Shown here: piece by piece, positions 8,295 to 17,532 of the stretch
Layout: each line of letters starts with the position of its first letter
How positions within the stretch are numbered: position 1 is the stretch's first letter
Source: Stercoripulliclostridium_A sp045577735
Lineage (GTDB): Bacteria; Bacillota; Clostridia; Christensenellales; DTU072
Length of the DNA: 64,000 nt
NCBI GenBank assembly: GCA_045577735.1
Contig: JAZNIY010000017.1
Span: 62,001 to 126,000 of the forward strand
Direction: 5' to 3'
Program-made: the position numbers and the translations under genes
The notes under the pieces: generated by a model
What the model saw: the letters and a program-made list of their open reading frames with translations, nothing else
The model's database searches: none
Told to the model about the DNA's origin: nothing

Positions 8295-8510
8295 ATGTCA
8301 ATTATGAAAAACAAAATTGGGCCACAATTAAAAGAATTAAGAAAAGAAATGGGGCTAACTCAACAACAATTTGCTGACAAATTGGGTCTTTCACGAGTAA
8401 ACTATACCAGGTATGAAACCGACGCCGTTTGTCCGGATTATGATACGCTAATAGCAATTGCCGACTTTTATAAAATACCGTTAGACTATTTGTTCAATAG
8501 AGAGATATAA
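8295..8510 (+). CDS. XRE family HTH regulator
   Basis: A Cro/CI-type helix-turn-helix protein of 71 residues that is almost only the DNA-binding domain: LKELRKEMGLTQQQFADKLG, then the recognition helix LSRVNYTRYETD, then PDYDTLIAIADFYKIPLDYL. Two ATGs are possible, 8295 and 8304. Neither has a convincing Shine-Dalgarno, and operator 2 ends one base before the first, so the message may be leaderless. It is divergent from the lipoprotein gene and is followed at once by a strong terminator, so it is a single-gene unit. Confidence 0.9.
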   Translation: MSIMKNKIGPQLKELRKEMGLTQQQFADKLGLSRVNYTRYETDAVCPDYDTLIAIADFYKIPLDYLFNREI

Positions 8511-8540
8511 AAAAATACTCCCAATTTGGGAGTATTTTTT
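8511..8540. terminator. Terminator after the XRE gene
   Basis: AAAATACTCCC and GGGAGTATTTT form a perfect 11-bp stem with a short AATTT loop and T-run. It is symmetrical, so it can also serve the convergent DUF308-like gene. Confidence 0.9.
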
Positions 8541-8553
8541 AAAACCGATTTTA

Positions 8554-9018
8554 TTATTTTCCAAGTATTGCAAGTATGCCGTTTATGATTAGTACAACAC
8601 CTATTACGATGAATACCCAGTCAACGAGAACCCATTTTGCAACGATGAGGAAAATGCCAACGATGAGGGTAATTACAGGCTTAATAAGTGCCATCCAACC
8701 CTTTTTCTTAAAGTCTTTTACTATCATTACGATTTCGTAAATGGAATATGCTACAAGACCAATACCAAGAACTAATAATGCAATATCAAGAATGGTCCAA
8801 CCACATACGATAACGGCTATGCCAAGTATGATTTCTATAACGGCAGGAATATATTTCTTTTTAACTATATCGTAAACGCCCAGTCCAATTAGAACTACGC
8901 CAACGATGGTTAAAAGAACGTTAACTAGACCTGCACGGAAAATGCAGAAAAGAATACCTAGGACGATTAGTGCAATAGCATTTATTAACGCTTGATCATT
9001 TAATTTCTTCTTTGCCAT
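8554..9018 (-). CDS. DUF308/HdeD-like small membrane protein
   Basis: A protein of 154 residues with about six short hydrophobic helices in repeated pairs (LIVLGILFCIFRAG, VVLIGLGVYDIVKKK, IILGIAVIVCGW, and so on). The alternation of GI..G turns with YDIV/YEIV motifs is typical of DUF308/HdeD-like membrane proteins. Function unknown. It is a monocistronic unit with GGAGTTCAAT before the ATG. Confidence 0.65.
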   Translation of the reverse strand: MAKKKLNDQALINAIALIVLGILFCIFRAGLVNVLLTIVGVVLIGLGVYDIVKKKYIPAVIEIILGIAVIVCGWTILDIALLVLGIGLVAYSIYEIVMIVKDFKKKGWMALIKPVITLIVGIFLIVAKWVLVDWVFIVIGVVLIINGILAILGK

Positions 9019-9113
9019 ATTGAACTCCTTTATATTATATTTGCTAATGAAAAAGTTATATAACTTTTTTATGATTTTTGCAAGTGAATTTTAATTCTAT
9101 TTTACCTTCACTA

Positions 9114-10016
9114 CTACTTTAGCAAGGTAACAAGCACGGCCTTTTGAGCGTGCATTCTGTTTTCTGCTTCTTCAAAAATTTCGTTTGCGTGCGCTTCCAA
9201 AACCTCGGCAGTAATCTCTTCACCACGGTGAGCCGGCAAACAATGTTGTACCATTGCGCCCTCGTTTGCAAGTGCCATAAGTTCTGCGTTTACTTGGAAA
9301 CCGCTAAATGCTTTCATGCGTATTTGGGCCTCTCCTTCTTGTCCCATAGATGCCCAAACGTCGGTATATACCACGTCGGCACCAACTACAGCTTTCTTAG
9401 GATTACGGGTAACGGTTAGCTTACCTTGCTCCATACCCCACCTTACTATTTCGGCATCGGGCTCGTATCCCTCGGGACAAGCAATAGAAACGCTCATACC
9501 AACTTTAATACATCCTACGATAAGGCTGTTTGCCATATTATTGCCGTCACCTATAAAAGCAAGCTTTAGTCCCTCGAGCTTACCCTTAAACTCACGAATG
9601 GTTTGAAGGTCTGCAAGCACTTGACAAGGATGACAATAGTCGGTTAGTCCGTTAATAATGGGAATGGAGCCGTATTCAGCTAGTTTTTCTACGTCGTCTT
9701 GCTTAAAGGTTCTAATCATAATGCCATCAAGAAAACGGCTTAGAACCCTTGCAGTATCTTCAATGGGTTCGCCACGGCCAATTTGCAAATCGTTACCGGA
9801 AAGGAACAATGCGTTGCCACCAAGTTGATACATACCTACTTCGAAAGAAACTCTCGTACGAGTGCTTGCTTTGGTAAATATCATACCAAGAGTTTTGCCC
9901 TTCAAATGGTGATGAACAATACCCTTTTTGTTTTCATCTTTTAGTTGGTCGGCTAGGTTTAATATATCTATTATTTGTTCGCCAGTTAGATCGCCAAGTT
10001 TAAGTAAATGCTTCAT
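9114..10016 (-). CDS. argF: Ornithine carbamoyltransferase
   Basis: Converts ornithine and carbamoyl phosphate to citrulline. Carbamoyl-phosphate loop STRTRVSFE, ornithine/carbamoyl motif HPCQVLADLQT, and C-terminal catalytic HCLPAHRGEE are all intact. I start at the ATG at 10016 (MKHLLKLGDL, 300 residues), which has AAGGAGA at the right distance. An upstream in-frame ATG at 10073 would overlap argB and add 19 unrelated residues. It is the last gene of the argGHCJBF operon, 10 bases after argB. Confidence 0.95.
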   Translation of the reverse strand: MKHLLKLGDLTGEQIIDILNLADQLKDENKKGIVHHHLKGKTLGMIFTKASTRTRVSFEVGMYQLGGNALFLSGNDLQIGRGEPIEDTARVLSRFLDGIMIRTFKQDDVEKLAEYGSIPIINGLTDYCHPCQVLADLQTIREFKGKLEGLKLAFIGDGNNMANSLIVGCIKVGMSVSIACPEGYEPDAEIVRWGMEQGKLTVTRNPKKAVVGADVVYTDVWASMGQEGEAQIRMKAFSGFQVNAELMALANEGAMVQHCLPAHRGEEITAEVLEAHANEIFEEAENRMHAQKAVLVTLLK

Positions 10017-10026
10017 ATAATCTCCT

Positions 10027-10881
10027 TTATTTACAGAACAACGTTCCAATTCCTTCGTCTGATAGTACTTCAATTAGTATTGCATGGGGTACTCTGCCAT
10101 CAATGATAAAGACGTTTTCAACACCCAACTCAACGGCCTCCACACAACACTCTACTTTGGGAATCATGCCACCGGATATAATGCCCTCCTCTTTAAGTGA
10201 GGGTACCTCGTCAAGGCAAATCTTGGTAATAAGAGTGCTTTCGTCCTTGGGATTCCTCAACACGCCCTTGGTAGCCGTCATATTTATTAATGAATGGGCC
10301 TTTAGTTCCCCTGCAATTCTACTCGCAGCGGTATCGGCATTGATGTTGTAAACCTTACCACTTTGATCATATCCAATTGTGGAAATGACGGGAATATACC
10401 CTGCATTCAAAGCATCTAGTATGGGCTTGGTGTTGACGGAAACTATATCTCCAACGTAACCGAGTTCGGGGTCTTTCACTTTGGCTTTTATCATTCCCCC
10501 ATCCACGCCACAAAGGCCAAGAGCCGTACCACCGGCCGTTTCTACACTTGCAACAAGGTCCTTGTTTACCTTGCCGGCAAGAACCATTTGTACTACGCTC
10601 ATTTGCTCGTCATCGGTTACGCGCAATCCATTTATGCGCTTGGTTTCAACGTGCATTTTTTCAAGTACGGAATCTATTTCCGGTCCACCACCGTGCACTA
10701 AAACTACCTTGATGCCTACTTGCGCAAGCAAAACGAGGTCTCGCATAGTTGACATTTTAAGCTCGTTGGAGGTCATGGCGTTACCCCCAAACTTAACTAC
10801 TAGAATTTTGTCATTGTAGCGTTGAATATAAGGTAAAGCTTGTACCAAGATATCTGCTTTTTCTTGATTGCTTAAATTCAT
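10027..10881 (-). CDS. argB: Acetylglutamate kinase
   Basis: Phosphorylates N-acetylglutamate, the second step of the acetylated ornithine route. Amino-acid-kinase fold with the nucleotide loop VKFGGNAM, substrate loop VLVHGGGPEID, GLCGVDGGM, and the C-terminal EGIISGGMIPKVECCVEAV region; 284 residues is normal. A short N-terminal helix precedes the kinase core, so arginine feedback inhibition is possible but not certain. Eleven bases after argJ. Confidence 0.96.
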   Translation of the reverse strand: MNLSNQEKADILVQALPYIQRYNDKILVVKFGGNAMTSNELKMSTMRDLVLLAQVGIKVVLVHGGGPEIDSVLEKMHVETKRINGLRVTDDEQMSVVQMVLAGKVNKDLVASVETAGGTALGLCGVDGGMIKAKVKDPELGYVGDIVSVNTKPILDALNAGYIPVISTIGYDQSGKVYNINADTAASRIAGELKAHSLINMTATKGVLRNPKDESTLITKICLDEVPSLKEEGIISGGMIPKVECCVEAVELGVENVFIIDGRVPHAILIEVLSDEGIGTLFCK

Positions 10882-10892
10882 TTTATCTCCTA

Positions 10893-12113
10893 TTAGGTGC
10901 GATAGTCACCATTAATTTTTACGTATTCATAGGTAAGGTCACAGCCCCAAGCCGTTGCCTTTTGCTTACCTGAATTCAAATTGATATCTATTAGAATTTT
11001 GTTTTCTAGGAGTATTTCCTTTGCCTTTTCTTCGGAAAACTCTACTCCTCTACCACCTTGACAAACAAGGATACTACCCTTTGAGGAACTAAAAGAAACG
11101 TCAATTTTATCAACGTCTAATTTAGCGCCACTATAACCTATTGCACAAAGCACTCTACCCCAGTTTGCGTCCGAGCCAAACATCGCTGATTTAAATAGTG
11201 ACGAGGTAATAACGCTCTTTGCAACCGTACGCGCTGTTTGCTTACTTTGGGCTCCTATAACGGCACATTCAAGAAGCTTAGTTGCCCCTTCTCCGTCCCC
11301 TGCAATCTTTTTGCAAAGCTCGCTGGAAACAACATTAAACATCTTTTTAAACGTTTTATAATCGGCGTTTTCCGAAGTAATCTCCTCGTTTCCTGCTTTA
11401 CCGGAGGCCATAATCGTTAGCATATCGTTCGTCGAAGTGTCGCCATCCACGGATATCATATTAAAGGTATCTTTAACGTCAGCACTAACAACCTTTTGGA
11501 GCATTGCACTACTAATACTTACGTCGGTAGTCATAAATACGAGCATCGTTGCCATATTGGGATGAATCATTCCCGATCCCTTTGCGATGCCTGCAATTTT
11601 ACATTCTTTACCACCAAGCATAAACTTGATTGCAACCTCTTTTTTAACGGTGTCGGTCGTCATTATTGCTTGGGCACATTCGTGAGAATTGTCCCCTAGT
11701 CCATTAACCAGTCCGGTCATTCCGTTTGCAATAGGCGTAATATCTAGAGGTTGACCTATAACCCCCGTGGAAGCTACTATAACGTCACTTTTGGATATGC
11801 CCGTTGCTTGCTCGACAAGTGCGCACATTTGCTCTGCAATTTCCACGCCGTTTGCATTGCAAGTATTGGCATTTCCCGAATTGCATATGACGGCTTGAGC
11901 GTATCCGTCACTCAAATTCTTTTTGGTTACGGCAAGAGGCGCACCCTTTACTAGATTTTGGGTGTATACTGCGGCCGCACTACATTTCGTTTCGGCAACA
12001 ATTAGTGCCAAATCTTTTTTAAGTTTATTCTTGCGAATACCACAATGCACGCCGTTTGCCTTAAAACCCTTTGGTGCTGTTATTCCACCTTGTATATATT
12101 CGTATTTTATCAT
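10893..12113 (-). CDS. argJ: Bifunctional ornithine/glutamate N-acetyltransferase
   Basis: Recycles the acetyl group from N-acetylornithine to glutamate and may also acetylate glutamate from acetyl-CoA. It is a self-processing Ntn-type protein: the cleavage/nucleophile site is the Thr in HPNMATMLVFM, and KGSGMIHPN, GDTSTND and SDANWGR are conserved. The length is 406 residues. The start ATG overlaps the argC stop by four bases (ATGA), implying coupled translation. With ArgJ present, no separate argE or argA is needed in this operon. Confidence 0.96.
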   Translation of the reverse strand: MIKYEYIQGGITAPKGFKANGVHCGIRKNKLKKDLALIVAETKCSAAAVYTQNLVKGAPLAVTKKNLSDGYAQAVICNSGNANTCNANGVEIAEQMCALVEQATGISKSDVIVASTGVIGQPLDITPIANGMTGLVNGLGDNSHECAQAIMTTDTVKKEVAIKFMLGGKECKIAGIAKGSGMIHPNMATMLVFMTTDVSISSAMLQKVVSADVKDTFNMISVDGDTSTNDMLTIMASGKAGNEEITSENADYKTFKKMFNVVSSELCKKIAGDGEGATKLLECAVIGAQSKQTARTVAKSVITSSLFKSAMFGSDANWGRVLCAIGYSGAKLDVDKIDVSFSSSKGSILVCQGGRGVEFSEEKAKEILLENKILIDINLNSGKQKATAWGCDLTYEYVKINGDYRT

Positions 12114-13036
12114 AATTCCAATCCTTTAGTTTCTTCCACTCCACTAATAATGTTAAAGTTTTGAATAGCAGCGCCACTTGCACCCTTACCTAGATTATCA
12201 AATAATGATACCAGCGTCACGCGTTCGTCATTGCCCACAACACCGACTTCCATAGTATCCTTACCGGACAATTCTTTTGCCGATATGAATCCGTCCGTAA
12301 AGTCAACTGCTTTAATCAACTTTTTGCCATTGTAAAAATCTTTGTAGAGTTCTTGTAGTTGTTTAAGATTATCTATGCCCTTTAGGTCTTTCTTTTCTAG
12401 TGGCACGATGACTTCCATACCGCTATAAAAGTCGCCAACTATGGGCATAAACGACGGGGCTTTTTTTAGTCCTGTAACATAGGTCATTTCCGGCAAATGC
12501 TTGTGTTGCTGACTAAGACCATACATTCGTGGAGCGCCTAATAATTCGTTACGGTTCTCGCTTTCATAGTCTTGAATCATCTTCTTACCGCCACCACTAT
12601 ATCCCGTTAGTGAAGTACAAGTTAAATATGCGTTTTCGTCAAGTACACCACATTTTATGAGAGGATATACAAGAGCTATAAAACCACTTGCATGGCAACC
12701 CGGATTCGCAATTCGGTTACCCGTTCTTATTTTTTGATAAAAATCTTCGCCTAGCTCCGGAAAGCCGTAAGCCCACGTTGGATTAACGCGATGTGCCGTG
12801 GAAGCATCAATTATTTTTACCTTCTCACCCGCAAGCGACACTGCTTCTACGCTTGCTAGGTCTGGTAAACATAGGAAAGTAACGTCAGAGCGGTTAATGT
12901 ATTCTTTTCTGTAGTTTATATCCTTACGATGTTCTTCGGGTATAGTAAGTAACTCCACGTCCGAACGCGAGCTTAACCTATCGTATATTCTAAGTCCCGT
13001 TGTACCAACAGCACCGTCAATATAAACCTTAGTCAT
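12110..13036 (-). CDS. argC: N-acetyl-gamma-glutamyl-phosphate reductase, short (type 2) form
   Basis: NADPH-dependent reduction of acetylglutamyl phosphate. N-terminal KVYIDGAVGTTGLRIYDRL dinucleotide-fold start and catalytic-Cys motif NPGCHASGF. At 308 residues it belongs to the short type-2 ArgC group and not the roughly 345-residue type common in Bacilli. It overlaps argH by eight bases. Confidence 0.93.
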   Translation of the reverse strand: MTKVYIDGAVGTTGLRIYDRLSSRSDVELLTIPEEHRKDINYRKEYINRSDVTFLCLPDLASVEAVSLAGEKVKIIDASTAHRVNPTWAYGFPELGEDFYQKIRTGNRIANPGCHASGFIALVYPLIKCGVLDENAYLTCTSLTGYSGGGKKMIQDYESENRNELLGAPRMYGLSQQHKHLPEMTYVTGLKKAPSFMPIVGDFYSGMEVIVPLEKKDLKGIDNLKQLQELYKDFYNGKKLIKAVDFTDGFISAKELSGKDTMEVGVVGNDERVTLVSLFDNLGKGASGAAIQNFNIISGVEETKGLEL

Positions 13037-14408
13037 TTAAAAATTTCTCCACTATTGCTAGTTGCTCCTCTACCGCAACTCTACCGGGAGCTCCTTTAGA
13101 GATGCGCTTGTTCAAGCAAGTCATCATATCGATTGCTTCATAAATATCACTTTCAAACAAATCGCTAAACGCCTTGTACTCCTCGAGTGACAATTCATTT
13201 AACGTCATACCCTTTTGAATGCAAAGTGCAACCAAACTACCACTTACTTTGTATGCCTCTCTAAACGGCATACCCCTTTTTGCAAGATAGTCGGCACAAT
13301 CGGTTGCGTTAATAAAACCTTTCTCCCCAGCCTTTGCCATGTTTTCTTTTAACACCGTCATGGTCTTTAGCATAGGAGCAAATACGTTTAGGCATTTTTG
13401 TGCAGTTTCCACACTATCGAAAATTGCCTCCTTGTCCTCTTGCATATCTTTGTTGTATGCGAGAGGAAGTCCTTTTAGCAAAGTCAAAAGCGTTATAAGA
13501 TTGCCGTACGCCCTACCCGTCTTGCCTCTTACCAACTCGGCAATGTCGGGATTCTTCTTTTGGGGCATTATTGACGAGCCTGTTGAATATGCATCGTCAA
13601 GCTCAATGAACTTAAACTCCCAAGAACTCCAAAGAATTATTTCTTCTGAAAATCTTGAAAGATGCATCATAATCAGCGCAACGTTTGATGCAAGTTCTAC
13701 ACAGAAATCACGATCGGAAACGCCGTCCATACTATTGAACACCGGCGCAGTAAAGCCTAGTTTTGAAGCTGTAAAATCACGATCGATATCATAGGTAGTA
13801 CCAGCAAGAGCGCAACTTCCAAGGGGGTTATAATTCAACCTTTTCTTAGTGTCTTGAAGCCTATCATAGTCACGCATAAACATTGCTGAATAAGCTAGCA
13901 AGTGGTGTGCAAAGGTGACGGGTTGCGCACGTTGAAGGTGGGTGTATCCCGGCATAACTGCATCTATATTTTCGCTTGCTACGTCATAAATTGTCGAAAT
14001 TAGGGTCTTAACACTCTCGCTTAGGGATACTATTTTGTCCCTTAGATAGAGTCTGATGTCAAGCGCAACTTGATCGTTACGGCTCCTAGAGGTGTGCAAC
14101 TTTTTACCTGCTTTAGGATAACGCTTGGTAAGCTCACCCTCTATAAACATGTGTATGTCTTCTGCACCCATGTCTATTTCCAACGTGCCGTTATCAATTT
14201 CGTTTTTTATATCGGTTAAACCTTTTACAATATCATTAAAGTCGCACTCTTCTATTATGCCTTGCTTACAAAGCATTTCTGCGTGCGCAAGACTCCCTTC
14301 AATATCTTGCTGATACATTAGGGAGTCTACTTTAATTGATGCATTAAATTCATTTACAAGTGCGTCAAGTTCTTTTTGGAACCTTGCACCCCATAAGTTT
14401 TGAGCCAT
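13029..14408 (-). CDS. argH: Argininosuccinate lyase
   Basis: Splits argininosuccinate to arginine and fumarate. Fumarase/aspartase superfamily, 459 residues. The signature GSSIMPQKKNPD is intact, as are HTSRSRNDQVALD and GYTHLQRAQPV near the active site. Two bases after argG, with which it is co-transcribed. Confidence 0.97.
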   Translation of the reverse strand: MAQNLWGARFQKELDALVNEFNASIKVDSLMYQQDIEGSLAHAEMLCKQGIIEECDFNDIVKGLTDIKNEIDNGTLEIDMGAEDIHMFIEGELTKRYPKAGKKLHTSRSRNDQVALDIRLYLRDKIVSLSESVKTLISTIYDVASENIDAVMPGYTHLQRAQPVTFAHHLLAYSAMFMRDYDRLQDTKKRLNYNPLGSCALAGTTYDIDRDFTASKLGFTAPVFNSMDGVSDRDFCVELASNVALIMMHLSRFSEEIILWSSWEFKFIELDDAYSTGSSIMPQKKNPDIAELVRGKTGRAYGNLITLLTLLKGLPLAYNKDMQEDKEAIFDSVETAQKCLNVFAPMLKTMTVLKENMAKAGEKGFINATDCADYLAKRGMPFREAYKVSGSLVALCIQKGMTLNELSLEEYKAFSDLFESDIYEAIDMMTCLNKRISKGAPGRVAVEEQLAIVEKFLND

Positions 14409-14410
14409 TA

Positions 14411-15643
14411 TTATTTGTTTTCTCCGTTCTTTTTGTCCATTAATGCCTTTACCGTTAGAGGTAGACCAAAGAGGTTGATGAATCCTTCGCTGTCTTTTTG
14501 ATCGTATACGTCATCCTCGTCAAAGGTAGCAAATTCGGGGTTATAGAGTGAATACTTAGAAGTAGTACCCGCGTTAATAATATTACCTTTGTAAAGCTTT
14601 AGTTTTACTTCACCGGTAACGTTTTCTTGGGTTTTCTCTACGAATGCTGAAAGAGCTTCACGCAAGGGAGTAAACCATTTACCAAAGTATACTAGTTCAC
14701 CAAATTGTTGTGCAACGAGTGCTTTGTAGTGAGAGGTATCTCTATCAAGGCACAAGGTTTCCAATACTTCGTGAGCCCTGTACAAAATGGTGCCACCGGG
14801 GGTTTCATATACGCCACGAGATTTCATACCAACCAAACGGTTTTCACAAATATCTGCTAGACCAATACCATTCTCGCCACCAAGCTTATTGAGTTTTTCA
14901 ACAAGAGCAACGGGGCTTAATTTTTCGCCGTTAACGGCAACCGGAATACCCTTTTCAAAACTAATAGTTACGTAGGTAGGCTTGTCGGGAGCCATAAAGG
15001 GAGATACTCCCATTTCCAAGAAGCCTTCTTTATCGTATTGAGGTTCGTTTGCAGGATCTTCAAGATCTAGGCCTTCGTGAGAAAGGTGCCACAAGTTCTT
15101 GTCCTTAGAATAGTTGGTTTCACGATTAATCTTAAGAGGAATATTGTGGGCTTCTGCATAAGCAATTTCTTCTTCACGAGATTTAATGTCCCATATTCTC
15201 CAAGGAGCAATAATCTTCATGCCGGGAGCAAATGCCTTAATAGCGAGTTCAAAACGAACTTGGTCGTTACCCTTACCGGTACAGCCGTGACAAATAGCGT
15301 CGGCACCTTCTTTAATGGCTATATCAACTATTGCTTTAGCAATAATAGGACGAGCAAAAGCAGTTCCCAACAAATAGTCGCCTTCATATTTTGCACCAGC
15401 TTGAAGGGTGGGATAAACGTAATTCTTAATAAATTCTTCTTTAAGATCACAAATATAAAGTTTGGAAGCACCGGTTGCAATTGCTTTCTCTTCCAAGCCA
15501 TCAAGCTCAGTGCCTTGACCTACGTCACCGGAAACTGCAATGATTTCGGGATTGTCATAATTTTCTTTAAGCCAAGGAATAATAATGGAGGTGTCAAGAC
15601 CACCTGAGTATGCAAGAACTATTTTCTTTATTTGTTTAGACAT
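14411..15643 (-). CDS. argG: Argininosuccinate synthase
   Basis: ATP-dependent joining of citrulline and aspartate. The N-terminal PP-loop is VLAYSGGLDTS, followed by ICHGCTGKGNDQVRFE and the citrulline/aspartate-binding region; 410 residues, the family norm. First gene of the six-gene arginine operon. Upstream A/T-rich DNA holds ArgR-like boxes, and AAGGAGAC lies before the ATG. Confidence 0.97.
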   Translation of the reverse strand: MSKQIKKIVLAYSGGLDTSIIIPWLKENYDNPEIIAVSGDVGQGTELDGLEEKAIATGASKLYICDLKEEFIKNYVYPTLQAGAKYEGDYLLGTAFARPIIAKAIVDIAIKEGADAICHGCTGKGNDQVRFELAIKAFAPGMKIIAPWRIWDIKSREEEIAYAEAHNIPLKINRETNYSKDKNLWHLSHEGLDLEDPANEPQYDKEGFLEMGVSPFMAPDKPTYVTISFEKGIPVAVNGEKLSPVALVEKLNKLGGENGIGLADICENRLVGMKSRGVYETPGGTILYRAHEVLETLCLDRDTSHYKALVAQQFGELVYFGKWFTPLREALSAFVEKTQENVTGEVKLKLYKGNIINAGTTSKYSLYNPEFATFDEDDVYDQKDSEGFINLFGLPLTVKALMDKKNGENK

Positions 15644-15694
15644 ATATTTAGTCTCCTTCGAGTGATTTTTTTATTATGCAACGATTATATTACT

Positions 15695-15770
15695 TTAAAA
15701 TGCATAAAGCAAGCAAAATTTAGGCATAAAATGAATAAAATAAAATTTTTTATGCGTAATTTTTGCATAT
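15695..15770. promoter_or_regulatory. Probable ArgR operators and promoter of the arginine operon
   Basis: Several ARG-box-like half-palindromes lie upstream of argG. The best is TATGCGTAATTTTTGCATA (15751-15769), and further matches are AAATGCATAAAG and AATGAATAAAAT. The ArgR consensus is known to be close to TNTGNATWWWWATNCANA. A plausible promoter (TTGCTT, then TAATAT on the minus strand) is embedded among them. No argR gene lies in the window. Confidence 0.55.
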
Positions 15771-15897
15771 AATACGCGCGTTTTTTCTAATAAAGTTACG
15801 GCTCGGAGTGCGCGAGAAAGGGTTTTGCATAAAAAGAAATAAAAAATACATTTTGCTTCCTAGCCCACCAACCTACAACGTCCTATTTGTTTCAAAC

Positions 15898-15940
15898 AAA
15901 AAAAAGCAAGGAGATATCTTTTCTCTACCTTGCTTTTTAA
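15898..15940. terminator. Terminator of the EamA-nitroreductase unit
   Basis: AAAAAGCAAGG and CCTTGCTTTTT form an 11-bp stem. It lies downstream of the minus-strand EamA gene and upstream of the argG promoter. The bases from here to 16008, and 15770-15898, show no other supported feature. Confidence 0.85.
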
Positions 15941-16008
15941 AATAATTTGTATCCGTTTTGTGTCGAGTTATGTAGCTATAGATACCAATTTAGGGCTATT
16001 TTTGTTTT

Positions 16009-16920
16009 TTACGTTCTTGTGATTGCCTCCCCATTTCGCTCCAAATACTTTTCGTTAACGTACTCGCTTACTACAAGAGCAACAAATATTACGGCAAAGC
16101 CTATGCCAACTTGTAGCGTAACCTTTTCTTTGTATAAAAGTATAGAAAAAATCACGCCAAACACAGCTTCAAGACTCATAATAAGCGAAGCACTGCTCGT
16201 ATTCGTGTGCTCCATGCCCCACGTCATTGCAAGTAAAGCAAACGCCGTCCCCATTATGGTTAGATAAGCAAGTCGCCAACCGGAGTTAAAATCAATTACT
16301 ATTTTTTGATCCACTTCCGTAAATAGATATAAGACCAGCATACAAAGCCCACATCCTATAAGTTCAAAAACGGTGAACAAAATGCTGTCTTTGCCCTTTC
16401 CCAATACTGCGATAAAAATTATTTGGAGTGCAAAGAACACGCCACAGATCAACGTCATTCCCTCACCCATAAACTTGAAAGAGGTAAGTCCTCCATCAAA
16501 CGAAACCAGCCCAACACCAATTAAGCCAAGCACTGCAGCGATTACGTTAAAAATCGTGGGTGCCTTTTTCGTAATACCCCACATCGCAAAGGGAACCATT
16601 ACCGCGTAAGTCGCAGTCAGAAACGCATTCGTGCCGGGCGTTGTATGATTAAGCCCAATCGTTTGAGTTACGTAAGCCCCCGTGAGTACTACCCCCGTAA
16701 TTCCACCACGCCACACGATATCCCAACTAAAATTTTTCCATTTTTTAGGAAAGGCTACGCCAATCAAAATACCACCCAACAAAAATCTAACGGTCAAAAT
16801 AAAATACATTGGTAGCTCTGCGAGCGTATCTTTTAACACCACAAAGGTACTACCCCAAATTATGGTAGTGAATAAAAGCAGTAACTTCGCGACCAAAGAT
16901 TTTCTTCCCTCGTTTAACAT
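16009..16920 (-). CDS. EamA/DMT superfamily transporter
   Basis: A drug/metabolite transporter protein of 303 residues with about ten membrane helices in two EamA repeats. The first repeat contains IIWGSTFVVLKDTL and RFLLGGILIG, and the second contains TIMGTAFALLAMTWGMEHTNTSSASLIMSLEAVFG. These proteins usually export amino acids or metabolites, and the substrate is not deducible. It follows the nitroreductase gene on the same strand, 13 bases away. Confidence 0.9.
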   Translation of the reverse strand: MLNEGRKSLVAKLLLLFTTIIWGSTFVVLKDTLAELPMYFILTVRFLLGGILIGVAFPKKWKNFSWDIVWRGGITGVVLTGAYVTQTIGLNHTTPGTNAFLTATYAVMVPFAMWGITKKAPTIFNVIAAVLGLIGVGLVSFDGGLTSFKFMGEGMTLICGVFFALQIIFIAVLGKGKDSILFTVFELIGCGLCMLVLYLFTEVDQKIVIDFNSGWRLAYLTIMGTAFALLAMTWGMEHTNTSSASLIMSLEAVFGVIFSILLYKEKVTLQVGIGFAVIFVALVVSEYVNEKYLERNGEAITRT

Positions 16921-16933
16921 TTTGTAAGTTCTA

Positions 16934-17467
16934 CTACTTGATGAAATAGGTCGATATTTTATCGTCCTCTATTTCTCGCTCTTCGTACTTTTCGTCGCAC
17001 TTACCAAGAGCTATTGCACAGCAGGGAACCATATTTTCTTTGAGCCCCATTTCCTTTTGAAGATCGGGAAGATTCCTTAGTGCCCTAGGTGCGCTCCAAA
17101 TGTGACAAGCACCAATGCCAAGTGCCGTAGCACAAATAGCCATGTTGTGAACGACGATAGCTGCATTAGAATAGTTCACGTTTGAGTATGGCTCCTCGTC
17201 CACTTCAGAGCAGACCAAAATTACAACGGGCGCTCCGTAGAAAGCCTTGTAGCCCTCTCTATCCATAACGCGTGCAGTTTCCTCTTCCCATTTTGTAATA
17301 AGTTCTCCATTAGTTATCACTATGAGGTTTAACCTATCGTATCTTTTTAAGCCAATGGGAGAAGCGTAGGCGGATTTTAAAATCTCGTCCAGCTCTTGCT
17401 CAGTTAAAGCTATTCCATTAAAGGCACGAATTGATTTTCTACTGTATAAGGTTTTTAAAGTGTCCAT
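16934..17467 (-). CDS. Nitroreductase family protein
   Basis: An FMN-dependent NAD(P)H oxidoreductase of the nitroreductase fold. N-terminal LYSRKSIRAF with the FMN-phosphate-binding Arg pair, then the central ASPIGLKRYDRLNLIVI and NAAIVVHNMAICATALGIGACHI segments. The start at 17467 (MDTLKTL, 177 residues) has AAAGGAG nearby; an upstream ATG at 17506 adds 13 residues of promoter-like DNA. Substrate unknown; the compact size fits the smaller clostridial members. Confidence 0.88.
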   Translation of the reverse strand: MDTLKTLYSRKSIRAFNGIALTEQELDEILKSAYASPIGLKRYDRLNLIVITNGELITKWEEETARVMDREGYKAFYGAPVVILVCSEVDEEPYSNVNYSNAAIVVHNMAICATALGIGACHIWSAPRALRNLPDLQKEMGLKENMVPCCAIALGKCDEKYEEREIEDDKISTYFIK

Positions 17468-17532
17468 ATTAACTCCTTTACAAGGTATTCGTATTATATC
17501 ACACAAAGTTACATTTTTGAATATAATATGGT

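Noticed and set aside
10017..10073. Extended N terminus of argF
   Set aside because: It lies inside argB, and the homologous start with AAGGAGA is at 10016.
15763..15945. 60-codon plus-strand frame upstream of argG
   Set aside because: It crosses ArgR-like boxes and a terminator and has no ribosome site.
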